From Aquanectria penicillioides (Eukaryota > Ascomycota > Sordariomycetes > Hypocreales > Nectriaceae), in NCBI GenBank assembly GCA_003415625.1, contig PYIU01000010.1, positions 868,001-932,000 on the forward strand: 64,000 bases of DNA. The letters are read 5' to 3'. Of the stretch, positions 19,867-30,823 are shown one piece after another. The notes under the pieces are model-generated. The model saw nothing but the letters and a program-made list of their open reading frames with translations, was not told the DNA's origin and searched no databases. The position numbers and the translations under genes are program-made. Position 1 is the stretch's first letter. Each line of letters begins with the position of its first letter.

Positions 19867-20699
19867 ATGTTGGGTGCTCAGCTAGTATATCTATTAATCA
19901 CATTATTCTTAGGTGTTTTAGTTTTTGGTGAAGTCGAGGTCGGAGCCCGCATCATCAAGTTTGGTTACATTATTATTATCGTCATCTCTATGTTCGATAA
20001 GGCCACCTCAATGTCCGGTAAGGCCACCCCAAGAATTTCCTGCCCACTCAAAGCCCCACACTCACCACTTTCTAATCATTTCTGCTGGATTTCTCGCTAT
20101 CCTGCCCAGCTGTAGGTATGTCCTCTCCACCTGGCTGTCCTGTTTGCAGTCACGTTCACAACACGAACAATTTTCTCAATGGGGCGGATAGACTTGGTCG
20201 ACCATGGCTGGCAATTTTCCCTAGCGTGCTTCTGGGCAGCGGCCTCGCCTCCCTTTACCTGAGTAGCCCAGGTGTTGACTTTAACTGGCTCTTCAACCTA
20301 ATCGCGCTCCTCAGTTCATTCGGCTAGGAATGATCTATTTGACAAATGTCAGTATGAGACACACTTGGAAGATTCAAGGTCGATCAGACAAATACCTCTC
20401 CTGGAAGTCCTGGACCTGGTCATAGGGAGCCTGGTGGGGTCTAATGTGGTGCATGCTTTCGATCATTATCCAGTTCTACCTTGCAGTGTGGCCCTACGGA
20501 GAGAAATATAGCGCCAAACCTTCTTCGCTCCCTTCCACAGCGTGCTAACTGTCAAAGTCCTGTTTGTTGGCGCCCGGTTTTACTACAAGACCCCTTGTGG
20601 GCAGATTGTTCTAAGCTCGACCTCGATGAGAGCCGACGGTTCTATGCGCAGGTCGATCCTGTAGAAGATAAGTCAATGACTTGCTTTCAAGGATGCTAA
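19867..20699 (+). pseudogene. Amino-acid permease (AAT/YAT family) relic
   Basis: The clearest part is the C-terminal third of a fungal amino-acid permease: ADRLGRPWLAIFPSVLLGSG and FNWLFNLIALLSSFG (to 20327), then IYLTNVSMRHTWKIQGRSDK and a W-K-S-W-T-W block, then a TAG where PYGAW is expected. AWWGLMWCM, IIIQFYLAVWPYGEKYSAK, a frame change, LTVKVLFVGARFYYKTP, another, and LWADCSKLDLDESRRFYAQV follow. Upstream, VFGEVEVGARIIKFGYIIII (19920 on) resembles the FGE-x-E-x-x-x-x-x-IK region of the same family, implying loss of the whole middle. At least two frameshifts and a stop are present. Intact members are plasma-membrane H+/amino-acid symporters. Confidence 0.75.
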
Positions 20700-21174
20700 G
20701 CTTTATTTTTGGACAGGGTGATGATCGGGGCATCATACTACGGCACTCAGCTTTTAGTCATAGCATACACGTATGTGGTGGCTCGTTGGACAAGCTTTCT
20801 CACCCGATGGACATATATGTGGGAATCATTAGTTTGCCACGGGGAGGATTTAAATTCTGTACATATGTGATAGTTGATGAAACGTCATTTTTCTGGACGG
20901 CACAACTATTTCTAATCAATCTGCGATGAGCATGATAGATGCTCTTAAATTAAGTCGGATCAATCGGGGCGGGGCAATCAAGTCACCCGACTGGGTGTGG
21001 TTGTTGTCTCATCAGCCACATTATTACTATCTCCCCTTCTTAAACCTGGAACTTACTATGACACTTATGTATCAGCTACCTCGGCCAGTCTCCAGCGATT
21101 GCATCTCCTTTTCCCTCAGCACATGCATTCCCAACCGAAATTATTAACCCAACAAGCTGACATAACTGGCCGGG
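20700..21174. other. Intergenic, upstream of the F-box/ankyrin gene
   Basis: No gene seen. It carries the probable promoter of the gene starting at 21175. A fragment reading SYYGTQLLVIAYTYVVARWT near 20730-20800 may be a further scrap of a membrane protein. Confidence 0.35.
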
Positions 21175-22338
21175 ATGATACTTGACTTACCACCCGAGAT
21201 CCTGCATTGTATTGCTGCCCAGTTCGATTCGGTCGTCGACCTCAATGCTTTCGTCCAGACATGCACTCAAGCCTATCAAGTGCTCAACCCCTGGATCTAC
21301 CAATACAACAGCCAACACGGCGGCAGCGCGGCATTGTTCTGGGCTGTGACCGAAGGCAATGAGGCCACGGTGAAGAAATCGCTGGCGGCCCATCGTGTGG
21401 TGCGGTCAGAATACGCAACGCAGACTGTCGCCGAGCAGGCCCTGTTTCTGGCGGCGGACCACGGTCACGTCACAATCATGAGACTGCTGCTCGCGGTGAA
21501 GGGCGTCGATGCGGACGCGAAGATTGAGGCAGCAGCCTCTGGGGAGACGCCGCTGATGCGCGCGGCGAAGTCGGGGTATGTTGAGGTGGTCGACGTGCTC
21601 CTGGCGACGCAGCGCGTGGATGTGAATGCGCGGGACCGATGGGGCTTCTCGCCTCTGTTGCGGGCAGCGGCAGGACCGCATGAGGTTGTGGTCCGGCGGC
21701 TGCTGGAAGCGCCCGGTGTTGATCCAAATATCCGCGATCACTATGGGTGGACGGCTTTGACCTGGGCGGCGAAGCATGGCCGCGCGGCGCTGGTGGAGTT
21801 GCTGCTGACGACGTATGGGGTCGATCCGCAGCCGAGGGACAACGCGGGGGATTCGCCGTTGTTCCAGGCTGTCCTGGCCGGGCACAAGGGGGTTGTGGAA
21901 ATACTGCTGCGTTCGCGGGCTGTTGACATAGAAGTATCAGATGAGGATGGGCAGACGGCCCTCACGATAGCTGCTTCATCCGGTTACGGGGACGTGGTGC
22001 AGTTGCTGTTGGCCACGGGCGCCAGTGCAGATATCAAAGACGCGTGGGGAGAGACGCCCTTGTCCAAAGCCGTGCAGGGAGGGTGGGAGGAGGTGGTGGA
22101 GATTCTGTTGGCCACGGAGACGGTGGATCGCAACTCCCGAGATGCAGACGGACGGACGCCCCTGTCCCGGGCAGCAGAGGATGGGTTTGTGGAAGTGGTC
22201 GAGTTGTTGCTGGCGGCGGGTGCGGACCCAGAGCTTGCGGATCATGAAGGCAAGATTCCCCTGGAGTGGGCAGAAGAGTATGGGAATGAGATCTTGGCCG
22301 ATCTGCTGCGAGATCGGATCCGAAGCTTTAGTCTTTAG
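21175..22338 (+). CDS. F-box-like ankyrin-repeat protein
   Basis: A single exon of 387 residues. The first ~45 residues, MILDLPPEILHCIAAQFDSV then VDLNAFVQTCTQAYQVLNPW, match the F-box start LPxEIL...L..L....C. From about residue 55 to the end run nine or so ankyrin repeats with clear G-x-TPL-x-x-AA-x-x-G-x-x-x-x-V-x-x-LL pattern (for example GETPLMRAAKSGYVEVVDVL, GWTALTWAAKHGRAALVELL, GRTPLSRAAEDGFVEVVELL). By family analogy the F-box would recruit Skp1 and the repeats the target. GC content is visibly higher than in neighbours, which may reflect codon bias or different origin. The reading frame is intact. It sits between two ~200-bp direct repeats. Confidence 0.8.
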   Translation: MILDLPPEILHCIAAQFDSVVDLNAFVQTCTQAYQVLNPWIYQYNSQHGGSAALFWAVTEGNEATVKKSLAAHRVVRSEYATQTVAEQALFLAADHGHVTIMRLLLAVKGVDADAKIEAAASGETPLMRAAKSGYVEVVDVLLATQRVDVNARDRWGFSPLLRAAAGPHEVVVRRLLEAPGVDPNIRDHYGWTALTWAAKHGRAALVELLLTTYGVDPQPRDNAGDSPLFQAVLAGHKGVVEILLRSRAVDIEVSDEDGQTALTIAASSGYGDVVQLLLATGASADIKDAWGETPLSKAVQGGWEEVVEILLATETVDRNSRDADGRTPLSRAAEDGFVEVVELLLAAGADPELADHEGKIPLEWAEEYGNEILADLLRDRIRSFSL

Positions 22339-22376
22339 ATGCCAGCATAACTTCCCCTATCTGTATGCGAGAGCCC

Positions 22377-22566
22377 CCCGGCGGTGAGGACAGGGCCCGT
22401 CAACCTGCCGGAACCATCATAGTGACCGACAGGTCTCAGGATTCCAGATTCAAGATCAACGCCAAAGGCCTGTCCATGATGTGAGCATCTATCCATAATA
22501 CCAGTGATTTCAGGTATGGAAAATAACCTTCCTCATTCGGCAGATAATCAGGATGTTTGAGACTCA
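22377..22566 (+). repeat. Direct repeat copy B (~190 bp)
   Basis: Downstream partner of the repeat at 19661-19866, beginning about 40 bp after the stop codon of the F-box/ankyrin gene. It lacks a ~9-bp segment (one copy of GACCGAAAG) that copy A has in duplicate. Confidence 0.7.
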
Positions 22567-22847
22567 TCCGTTGGGGTCTTTGGCGAGTACAATCATCAAT
22601 CACGCCACTCTCAGGTGCTCAGCTGAAGAAAGTCATTGGAGACGAGGTAAAACTTAGATGAATCAAAGGACGTGTATGGCCTTCTCAGATGCCATCTTCC
22701 ATTACCTGGCCTCCGTAGATCCTCGAGAGTAGTGGAGAATGCAACTGGCTTAGGGATTGTCGGTAGGCTTCTAAGACGATCCATTGTGCCCGTCCACCAA
22801 GAGGGGAAATGATCGTGGATTCTCCATTGAGGCTAAATCAGATAAGC
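22567..22847. other. Intergenic
   Basis: 3' flank between the direct repeat and the end of the minus-strand regulator. Nothing is recognised. Confidence 0.4.
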
Positions 22848-24883
22848 TCACCGCCGGAGACGCCTATCCCAATGGATAAAAGTATGCATGTTGGAGTACA
22901 AACCTGCTGAGATCGTCGTCCATCGACACACCCACTGGCGCAACACAGCCACATCCACCATAATCGGAATCTTGTTTTGTATCGCCCAGTCCAAAAACTT
23001 CGTAGCCAGTTCTTGTTTCATCTCGCAACTTTGAATGGCACTTTCGTCACTGCCATTTGCCCTGAGAGTTTTGGATTCACCCTCTAGCGCCACAATCGCC
23101 AGCTGATACGGCGTTGCGAGGAAAAACGGGGCCATGGACCAATTTTCCCTGAGTGTCACGTAAAACATTGCCTGTAGCACTCTGTTTGCAAAATACAAAA
23201 GTTGGGTTCTGTGCCGCTCAAGCCTCTCGCGGACATCTGCAGGCATGCCCGGTGGTTTCACGATCAACATCAAGGCGAGCATGTCGCTGAGGAGCAGATG
23301 CAAGCACATGACCGTGGTCGAGTATAGAGCCACACCCTGGTGATCCCTCATTGAGGAGAAGGAAAGGACTGTGTCGAAGAATGACTCCATATCCCACTTA
23401 ACCGTCTTCCAAAATCGATGTCCTGAGGTTGGGTCCGCAAGCTCGGCTTGATGGCGTTGGACCCATTCTGCTGATGGGACTTCATAGACAGTCTCATCCC
23501 ACCCCGGCTGCAGCGCCTCGGTCTTGAGCAAGATGGTTCTGGCAGCGTTGTACAAATTCATCAGCGTTCGGTCGAGGGTGTCGTCGTCCTCCGGGGGTGT
23601 TCCAGGCGATGCGGTAAGCAGCTGGCTATATCGGGCCATGATTAGAACGATGATGTTGGCATCTGCCAGCAAGGAATCGAGATAGCTGTACATATTGCAG
23701 TGTGCAGTGTCAACCGGACCGGTGCAGTTCTCTACGATGGGTCTTATTGTCGTTCGCCAAGCTATGCGCATTGATGAGCCCCTTTGCCACTCATAACTTG
23801 CGAGAAAACCAGGCTGTCCGGATGAAAGTGCATGCAAAACCTAGACTTATCTTAGCTGGCTGCACCACGCCTACCATTAGCACAAGACAACATACAATGA
23901 TCAAACGCGAGATTGCTAGCAACCTAAGGTTCGTCTTGGAGTATGCGTGGTTCATGCCGCGCAGAAGGATAGCGCCGCTGAGGCCGCGGACGTGGCTTTG
24001 CCATTTGTGTGCAGTTGGGCACATTTTGAGCTATTTGGTTTCAAACACGCGGATTAGCTTTGAAGAATGACGGATCGAGAGCGAGGAATAGAAAACATAC
24101 TTCCCAAAAGGCCATGACCATACAGAAAAAGGCAAAGTGCTGCCAGTCCTCTTCCGAGAGGGATTGAAGATCGGGGTCTTCAACCTGCAACTCTCCTAGC
24201 TTGTTTGACATGCACCGTAACGCCATGCCGTATTTGTCGAAGCTCTGTCGAACCGATACCAGATCCCCATTTGCCTTCCCAAAGTGCCCCTGAGCCAGGG
24301 CATCAGCAGCTAGCACAGCAGGCATGCTTGATGGTACGTTGGTATTGGCAATGGGCGAGGTCTGTGATGGGATCCAGCTAAAGTACAGACTGAAAATGTT
24401 AAAGACAAAGGGTGGAGGCCCGGGAAAGGGATTTGAGAAGCCGGACAGAAAAAAGGCAACGGGGAGAGACGTCCGGTCTGTGGTTGGACATTTGTACAAA
24501 ACGAAGTCCGACTCCAAGTTCACAATTGGAGATGAATCGGAACCAAGGATATAGGATTCCCGCCGTTTCACCTTGGACAGCATCTTCTTCTTGCGGTCTC
24601 TGGTGGCCACTCCGGGAGCTCGCCACCCGTCGTTGAGAAAGACGATATCTTGTCTCCTATATCCGCGGCACATCTGTTTGCGGTTCTCGCAGGCCCGGCA
24701 CGTCGGCCGCCTGCCATCTAAATGGAAAAGATATCAGCAGTGGGATAACCAACAGCATGTTCAGGAATAAGACGCACCGCAACGAGTCTTGCGAGCGACG
24801 CATGTCAGGCAGCCCTTGGAGCGGGGAACGGAAGGTAGCGATTTATCTGTCCCGCACGGTGGTGCGACTTTGACGCCAAACAT
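22848..24883 (-). CDS. Zn2Cys6 transcription factor (Fungal_trans_2/DUF3468-like), 616 residues
   Basis: Four exons: 24883-24778, 24717-24101, 24030-23896 and 23840-22848. The first intron splits the zinc cluster: C25-x2-C28-x6-C35 (exon 1) and C42-x2-C45-x6-C52 (exon 2, RRPTCRACENRKQMC). Residues 60-616 form the regulatory region, with the pattern WQHFAFFCMVMAFWELK, WQSHVRGLSGAILLRGMNHA, SGQPGFLASYEWQRGS and a long helical C-terminus with TLRENWSMAPFFLATPYQLA, as in the DUF3468 class. All introns have GTATGT/GTGCGT donors and TAG acceptors and keep the frame. It is divergent from the MFS transporter at 25733 (850-bp shared upstream region), so it probably controls that pump; this is inference from layout. 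Nuclear DNA-binding regulator. Confidence 0.85.
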
Positions 24884-25732
24884 CACAAACAGTTGGCTAC
24901 TGCCGGAGGCATGGATTTCACTGCCGTAGATTTAGATGTGGAGGGAGAAAGGAGAGAGCGTCGTCGTGGAGGAAGCTGTCGAAGCCCTACAAGCGAAACG
25001 GGGAAGATGGGGAATGATGGCGCTAAACTCTGTTTGGAAAGCAACGCGATCCCTGTAAATCCCCAAATGACACAATGGACAGGATGCGCTAAACTGTGCT
25101 TGGAAGGCAGTGCGATCCCTGTCAAGCCTTGTTGGGCTGGATTTAGTGGGCTCGTCTCGTGTTAAATCCGGTTGCTTAACAGTTGGTGAGTCTTCAATTT
25201 AATCATGGATAGAGAATTTATTGACATTATATGTGCGAACTAGGTGAGGGAAAGGAGCCGAGGGTATAGCTAAATCACGTCCAGTAAATAGTGTTAGATT
25301 TGATTTCGTAGCATAAGACGCTTCTGGTCTTCAAACCTCGATTGCTACTTCTGCGCCTCAGTGGATCAACTCTCTGGATCGTCGATCCAAATATCTTGAC
25401 CAGATCTCTTCATCGAATCCACGGACGCTCTAGAAGTTCGACAGAACTAACACGCGCTATGGTCACGTAGATACGAGAAAGGAGACGGATCGTATCGGCA
25501 TCGAAGCAAACCTCCGCAAGACTTGATTGCACCGTGGCACTAAACCCTATTAGGAAAGCAACGCGATCCCTCGAGACCTCACGTCTCATTCCCAGGGCAC
25601 GCATCAATTTCGCCCCCAGGCCGGCTTTGTATAAAATGGCGTCCAAGTCCTTCTCTCCTTGGCTGCCTCTTCGCTCAGTCATCCCGATTCATACCATCAC
25701 ATAACGGTCTGCCCAGCTTCCCTTCCGAAAAC
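24884..25732. promoter_or_regulatory. Shared promoter of the Zn2Cys6 regulator and MFS pump
   Basis: 850 bp between divergent genes. It contains three copies of a ~35-bp motif (25021-25056, 25087-25122, 25538-25571; listed separately). No other gene is visible. Confidence 0.6.
25021..25571 (+). repeat. Three-copy ~35-bp motif in the divergent promoter
   Basis: Copies at 25021-25056, 25087-25122 and 25538-25571 share C-R-C-T-A-A-A-C, then TGGAAAGCA/TGGAAGGCA/AGGAAAGCA, then ACGCGATCCCT/GTGCGATCCCT/ACGCGATCCCT. All are in the same orientation. The first two are 66 bp apart; the third lies ~165 bp before the MFS start codon. GC-rich cores of this size in a regulator-transporter gap are candidate operator sites, but duplication of an inert sequence is also possible. 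Confidence 0.6.
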
Positions 25733-27662
25733 ATGGCCTTGACGGGGAGCAGCGCGAGCTCCAACACAGCTACACTCGAGAAGTTCGATCGGCAGAGCCA
25801 CGACGAGCCTCCTCTCGCACAACCTACAGCGGACCCAGAACGCGATGGAAACGCTGGACATGAAAACTCGGACAAAGCAGATGCGCCCGACGAACAATCT
25901 CCGGGTTGGGCCAAGCTGACGTTTATCGGGATCAGCCTGTGGTTTGCCGTGTTTCTAGTGTCGCTTGTGAGCATCCAGCCATCATGCCCTTGCACCATTT
26001 CGCACCGCAAACTGACAGTCATGAAACAATTTACAGGACCAAACGATTCTATCCAATGCGGTACCTAGTATCACGGATGACTTCAAAAAGCTATCGGATG
26101 TGGCATGGTACGGCAGTGGTATGTACCCCCAGCGGATCAGCTGTTGAGGTCGTGTCGCTGACAATTGATCGAAACTCAGGATATCTCTTGACCACAGCAG
26201 CGTTCCAGCTATTCTACGGCCGCGTCTACTCCAACTTTTCCATCAAATACACTTTCCTCGCCGCCGTTGTACTCTTCGAACTCGGTTCTCTAATATGCGG
26301 CGTCGCGCCCAACAGCAGCGCCCTCATCGTTGGTCGTGCTGTGGCTGGTTTGGGCAGCGCTGGCATCATGTCGGGAGCCATGATCATCATAGCACACACA
26401 GTTCCGCTCCGCATCCGCCCTATATTCCTCGGATCCATGGGAATCGTGTTTGCCATTGCCTCCGTCTTGGGCCCCGTTGTTGGCGGCGTATTCACCACCC
26501 ATCTCACATGGCGGTGGTGCTTTTACATCAACTTGCCATTTGGCGGGGTTACCATTGGTGCGCTTCTCATGTTTCTCAAACTTCCCCCGCGCCCTGAAGT
26601 CGAGTCGATACCCATTATGGAGAGGTTAAAGAAGATTGACATGGTTGGTTTGCTAATTTTTCTACCCCCCATTGTCTGCCTCTTGCTGGCGTTGCAGTGG
26701 GGCGGTTCCACGTACCCGTGGAGCGACGGCCGGATCATTGCGCTATTCGTAATCTTTGGCGTGTTTGGGATTGTGTTTATTGGATATGAATACTGGAAAG
26801 GGCCCGAAGCGACACTTCCAGTTCGAATGCTGGCAAGAAGGAGCGTTGCCGCAGCCACGTGGAACAGTTTCTGCAATGGCTCGTCATTGATGCTATTCAT
26901 GTACTACATCCCTTTCTGGCACCAGGTCATCCGAGATGTTAGCGCTGTCAACTCCGGTATTAGTTTACTGCCCTTGATTCTTGGGGTCGTCGTCATGGCG
27001 CTCCTGTCTGGGGCCTTCGTTTCCAAGGTCGGATACTGTAAGCGATTACGCTGACCTACAAGCCACGCATTACAAAAAGTTAACATTTTGCAGATGCTCC
27101 GATGATGATACTTGCCTCAATTATTGCGCCCATTGGAGAGGGCCTGTTGACGACCTGGAAAGTAGATACTAGCTTCTCGAAGTGGGTTGGCTATCAAGCC
27201 TTGGCGGGTATGGGCATTGGCTTGGGACAGCAGCAACCCTTGATCGCTATACAGACGATCCTGCCCAAATCCGAAGTCCCGGCGGGTACTTCGATTATTA
27301 TGCTAGTTCAGACTCTCAGCGGCGCAATCTTTGTTGCAGTTGGACAGTCTGTGCTCCAGAATCAGCTCATCAAGAACCTCGAGGCTGGACTCCCTAGGGA
27401 CAGTTTCGACCCAACGAGGCTCGCAAGTGTCGGTGCAACGCAGGTGCGGTCTCTAGTACCAACTCAGTACCTCCATGAGGTGCTAGTGGCATACAATGGC
27501 GCGTTGACCAAGGTTTTCACTGTCGGCTTGTGTATGTCTGCCCTCGCGATGATCGGGAGTCTTGCCATTGAGTGGAAGACCGTTAAGAAGGAAGTGAAGG
27601 AAAAAGATGAGACCGGAGAGCCGAAAGAAACCACACGGATGGATGAATCCAAGGAGCCTTGA
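25733..27662 (+). CDS. MFS efflux transporter, DHA2/14-TMS drug:H+ antiporter type
   Basis: Four exons: 25733-25966, 26037-26118, 26180-27037 and 27094-27662, giving 580 residues. A ~55-residue polar N-tail precedes TM1 (WAKLTFIGISLWFAVFLVSL). Family motifs follow: DQTILSNAVPSITDDF (motif D1 with the key Asp), YLLTTAAFQLFYGRVYSNF (motif A region), VGRAVAGLGSAGIMSGAMII (motif B, with the conserved Arg) and SVLGPVVGGVFTTHLTWRWC then FYINLPFGG (motif C plus the WRWCFYIN signature). There are about 14 membrane segments and a Lys/Glu-rich C-tail. Proteins of this type (GliA/AflT-like) export toxins or metabolites from the cell. Divergent from a Zn2Cys6 regulator that probably controls it. No biosynthetic gene adjoins it, so resistance is more likely than export of a locally made product. 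Confidence 0.88.
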
Positions 27663-29442
27663 ACAACCCGAGAATTGAGAGGGCTGAAAGATTACTACTG
27701 TCGAGGAAGCCTCCACTGGACGTGATTCTCACAGGATACTTTACATGTGCTGGGCCGATCTACAACACATCGTCAGGCACCATTACTTTATTTTGTTCCA
27801 CTCTGGTATGTATAAGTAGATATAGACTTAGATTCCACTTCTTATATAAGACAATATTAATTTTCTATTCTTGGAAGTTTTAACAGGTGATGAGGCAATC
27901 ATATCGAACAATCTGGGAGTTGGTGTACTGAGAGACATAAGTGCGGACACAAATGCTTCACTGTCGACTGGATCCCGAACATATCAAAGTGTTCTTCATG
28001 AGGCCGCGTTCCTCAATCGTGCCTAAGGGACGGAAAAGAAAATAGACCTCAGCATGCTCTTACCATACGGGTTCAGAGAATGGTTCAACCTGTAGCCTTT
28101 TATGGTTGGTTGACGGTATGATCGGTCTGAACTATCTTATCAGCTGGTATGCTTACATTGTCATTGAGCTGCTTCCCGAATTATACAAATAGTCCACAAC
28201 GGATTGAATCGTTACGTGCTGGGCTTGAGGTATCGACATATCGCGAGGTTGTCAAAGTCGCCAGCCGTCATTGATTTTTGTACTTTATACAAGGACACCA
28301 ACACCTTGTGCATGGTTGGGTATTCGCGTTTGAGCAATTAAGCTCTGAGATGGGAGTCAATGTGCTCAACTGAGATAGGCACCGCCATTCTTTGAACGGC
28401 CAATGTCTTCTTGAGACGTTCGGAAGCAACGAAAATGACAATTCATGTTTGTCATCCCGATTGTCTTGGTATTTCTTGTTGATGTGCATGACCGAGACAT
28501 CCATCTCTAGCCTCGGGCACAAAATCATACGGGACGGGCTGGCAGAGCACAAACGATCAGACCTAGCGACCGCTGTAGTGTGGATTCGAGATGGAGCAAG
28601 CATGTAAGCTACGATGGCTAAGACAAATATGAATGCCGATTGGCCCATGTAATCACTCAAGCTGATGCATCCGGTCAAGTACCTGGGACGAGATTGACAC
28701 TACGGGACGAACGGAGTGATCGCTTATTCCTGCTGGTAGCGTCGATTCAGGGTGCCGACGGTAAGCAACCGACGAGCTACTGCAAGATCCCCAAATAGTG
28801 TCATGTCCCACGAAGCGTCTGGGGCCGCAATCTTTGAGCCAGTCACTTGGGTGGGTTTGGCATCGTGTTTGCCCATCATTCGCTCAAGGAAAGCCACGAT
28901 GTGCTTAGCATTGGTCAAGTTTAATGGTCGCGTTGATTTGACAGACTCTGTAACATGTGACGAACTAAGGCTTTGGATTTGAGGGTTACGGACTGCAAAG
29001 GTCGAATGCCGGTGATTCCACATGTGGATCACATGCACACAATGACAATAGGTCTCGGCGTTGATGGCTTTGGAAAGTGTCCCAATTTCGCGGCGCACGG
29101 CATTAGGTGGCAAATTGCCGTGCTTGCGTCCTACATCTATGTCCTCTGTGTCTTGCTACTATTAAGGGTTGATTGATCCTACTGTAGTTGTGAATGATGC
29201 AAGATCTTCGGTTAACTCCAAGAAGGCATTTGATAAGACTTGTGTGCTCGAATCCACTGTCTCCGTGAGGACAACGACTTCAGTTAATTCAACTCAACCC
29301 TCACGAGGCTCAAGAGTTTTGAGGATTACCATGTCGACTCACTGGATAGTTTCTTTTCTTTCCTGAATTCCCTTCAGAGTTGGGTTCCATCTGAGAACAG
29401 AGACGGAGCTGAGTTGACAGAGATGCTTCGATTATTTTTCTG
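27663..29442. other. Long intergenic region
   Basis: About 1.8 kb. Minus-strand frames of 129-136 codons (28268-28678, 28724-29113) are open, but their composition is unlike a folded protein and I recognise nothing. No repeat longer than ~20 bp and no RNA gene is seen. Confidence 0.35.
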
Positions 29443-30383
29443 TTGTTCAGCCACAATATCTTTCTTCCCACCCACTACTCTGGCGACGGGCCCGAGCAAC
29501 CGACGTGGCTGTCGGAGTGGTTGAACGATTTCGTGACGAAACTGGGTCGTTGGCTCGACTATCCACAATCGATCACACCCGAGTCAGTCATGACACTCTA
29601 CTCTACCGACAAAACCGAGATGCAAAATTGCCCTGTACTTTCGGGGGGCTGGAAAACATTCAATGAATTTTGCTCACGAGAGATGGATCTATCGATGCGA
29701 AATATCGACGATCTTGACAACGGTTTCACCATCACGAGCCCGGCCGATTCAACATTTGAAGGGCATTGGCCAATTGATTCCAACCATGGAGCTACCTTCT
29801 CACGCGGCCCCAAAGCCAGGAGCATTAGATGGCTTCTACAAGGTAGCTCATCAGAATATGATTTCAATGGTGGCAACCTTGTTCATTTGGGCCTGCCCAT
29901 ACTCGGTTATCGCCGTGTTCATTCTCCCGTCTCCGGTAGAGTTATGGAGATCAAGACGTTTGATAGTGACATGACCCGCACAGTCAGCATAAGCCCTGAT
30001 TACAGTACTGGAAGCCTAGTGCTTCAACTTAATAAAGTGGCGATGGGAGGAGACACGGATGGACTGGATTGCTTGGGAGACTTGAAGGAAGACACTAAAG
30101 AGGTGTATCAGTGGAGCCACAAGCGCCTGCTTGCAGTGGTAGAGACAGTTCGCAAGGGTTTGGTAGTTGTTCTCATAGTTGCAACTGTAGCAAATTATCT
30201 GTGCAAGTGGGCGATGTGGCTCGAAAGGGAGACGAACTTGGCCAATTCTGTTTTAGCGAGGCGGATGTTACACTACTCTTCCAAGAACTCACTAAAGTTG
30301 CGTTCTCAGTCAACGTGGGAGCGAAATCAAGATGGGCAAATAAATTAGCAATGGCTCACAAGATTGAATCGCGATTTGTCTAA
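29443..30383 (+). pseudogene. Phosphatidylserine decarboxylase-like gene, frameshifted and catalytically dead
   Basis: The first frame reads WLSEWLNDFVTKLGRWLDYP, WKTFNEFCSREMDLSMRNID, ITSPADSTFEGHWPID and LVHLGLPILGYRRVHSPVSG. These are the FN-x-F-x-x-R and Y-H-R-x-HSP-x-x-G blocks of PSD-family enzymes. Near 30188 the homology moves to the -1 frame: VQVGDVARKGDELGQFCFSE then ADVTLLFQ, corresponding to V-x-x-GD-x-V-x-KGDELG-x-F-x-FGGS. In active enzymes the G-S-(S/T) of that last block is cut to form the pyruvoyl cofactor; here it reads SEA, so the processing serine is lost as well. Intact relatives convert phosphatidylserine to phosphatidylethanolamine, and fungi also have paralogues of unknown substrate. 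The start codon is uncertain and an upstream exon may exist. Confidence 0.75.
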
Positions 30384-30823
30384 GCTCGGCGATTTAACAT
30401 AATTAGAATTAGTTTGGAACGACATCATGCTTGCTGTTTTATCTGAAGCATTGGCTTTTTTGTTGTTTTCCATTTTGTTAAAGACCGTGAGCTTGCATTT
30501 ATGATCATACTTCAAATAAGACAATTACACTCGGGACTTCGAGAGTGTAGGCAAGATGTAAACGAGAATCGAAACTGGAACAAGATATTTTGCACTGGTT
30601 TGTAACTTAAACCAAGCTCGAAAGGATTGAATGGACCATAGTTATAACACCTTTTCAACCACCCTTAAATCCTATGTATTGAGATTGCGCCGTGATGTTT
30701 CCTGTTTGTGCATGATTTGTTTTGGATATTACTCTCCTAGCTTTCTTGATAGCTGAAATTTCGTTGATTCTCAACTGCGTCCGGACACTCGACCATAGGT
30801 GTTTATCTCGACCAGCTTGTGGT
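30384..30823. other. Intergenic
   Basis: AT-rich 3' flanks of the convergent PSD relic and the dual zinc-cluster regulator. Nothing else is supported. Confidence 0.4.

Noticed and set aside
28268..29113. Two minus-strand frames of 136 and 129 codons
   Set aside because: No recognisable domain, repeat or splice structure; kept only as part of the intergenic note.
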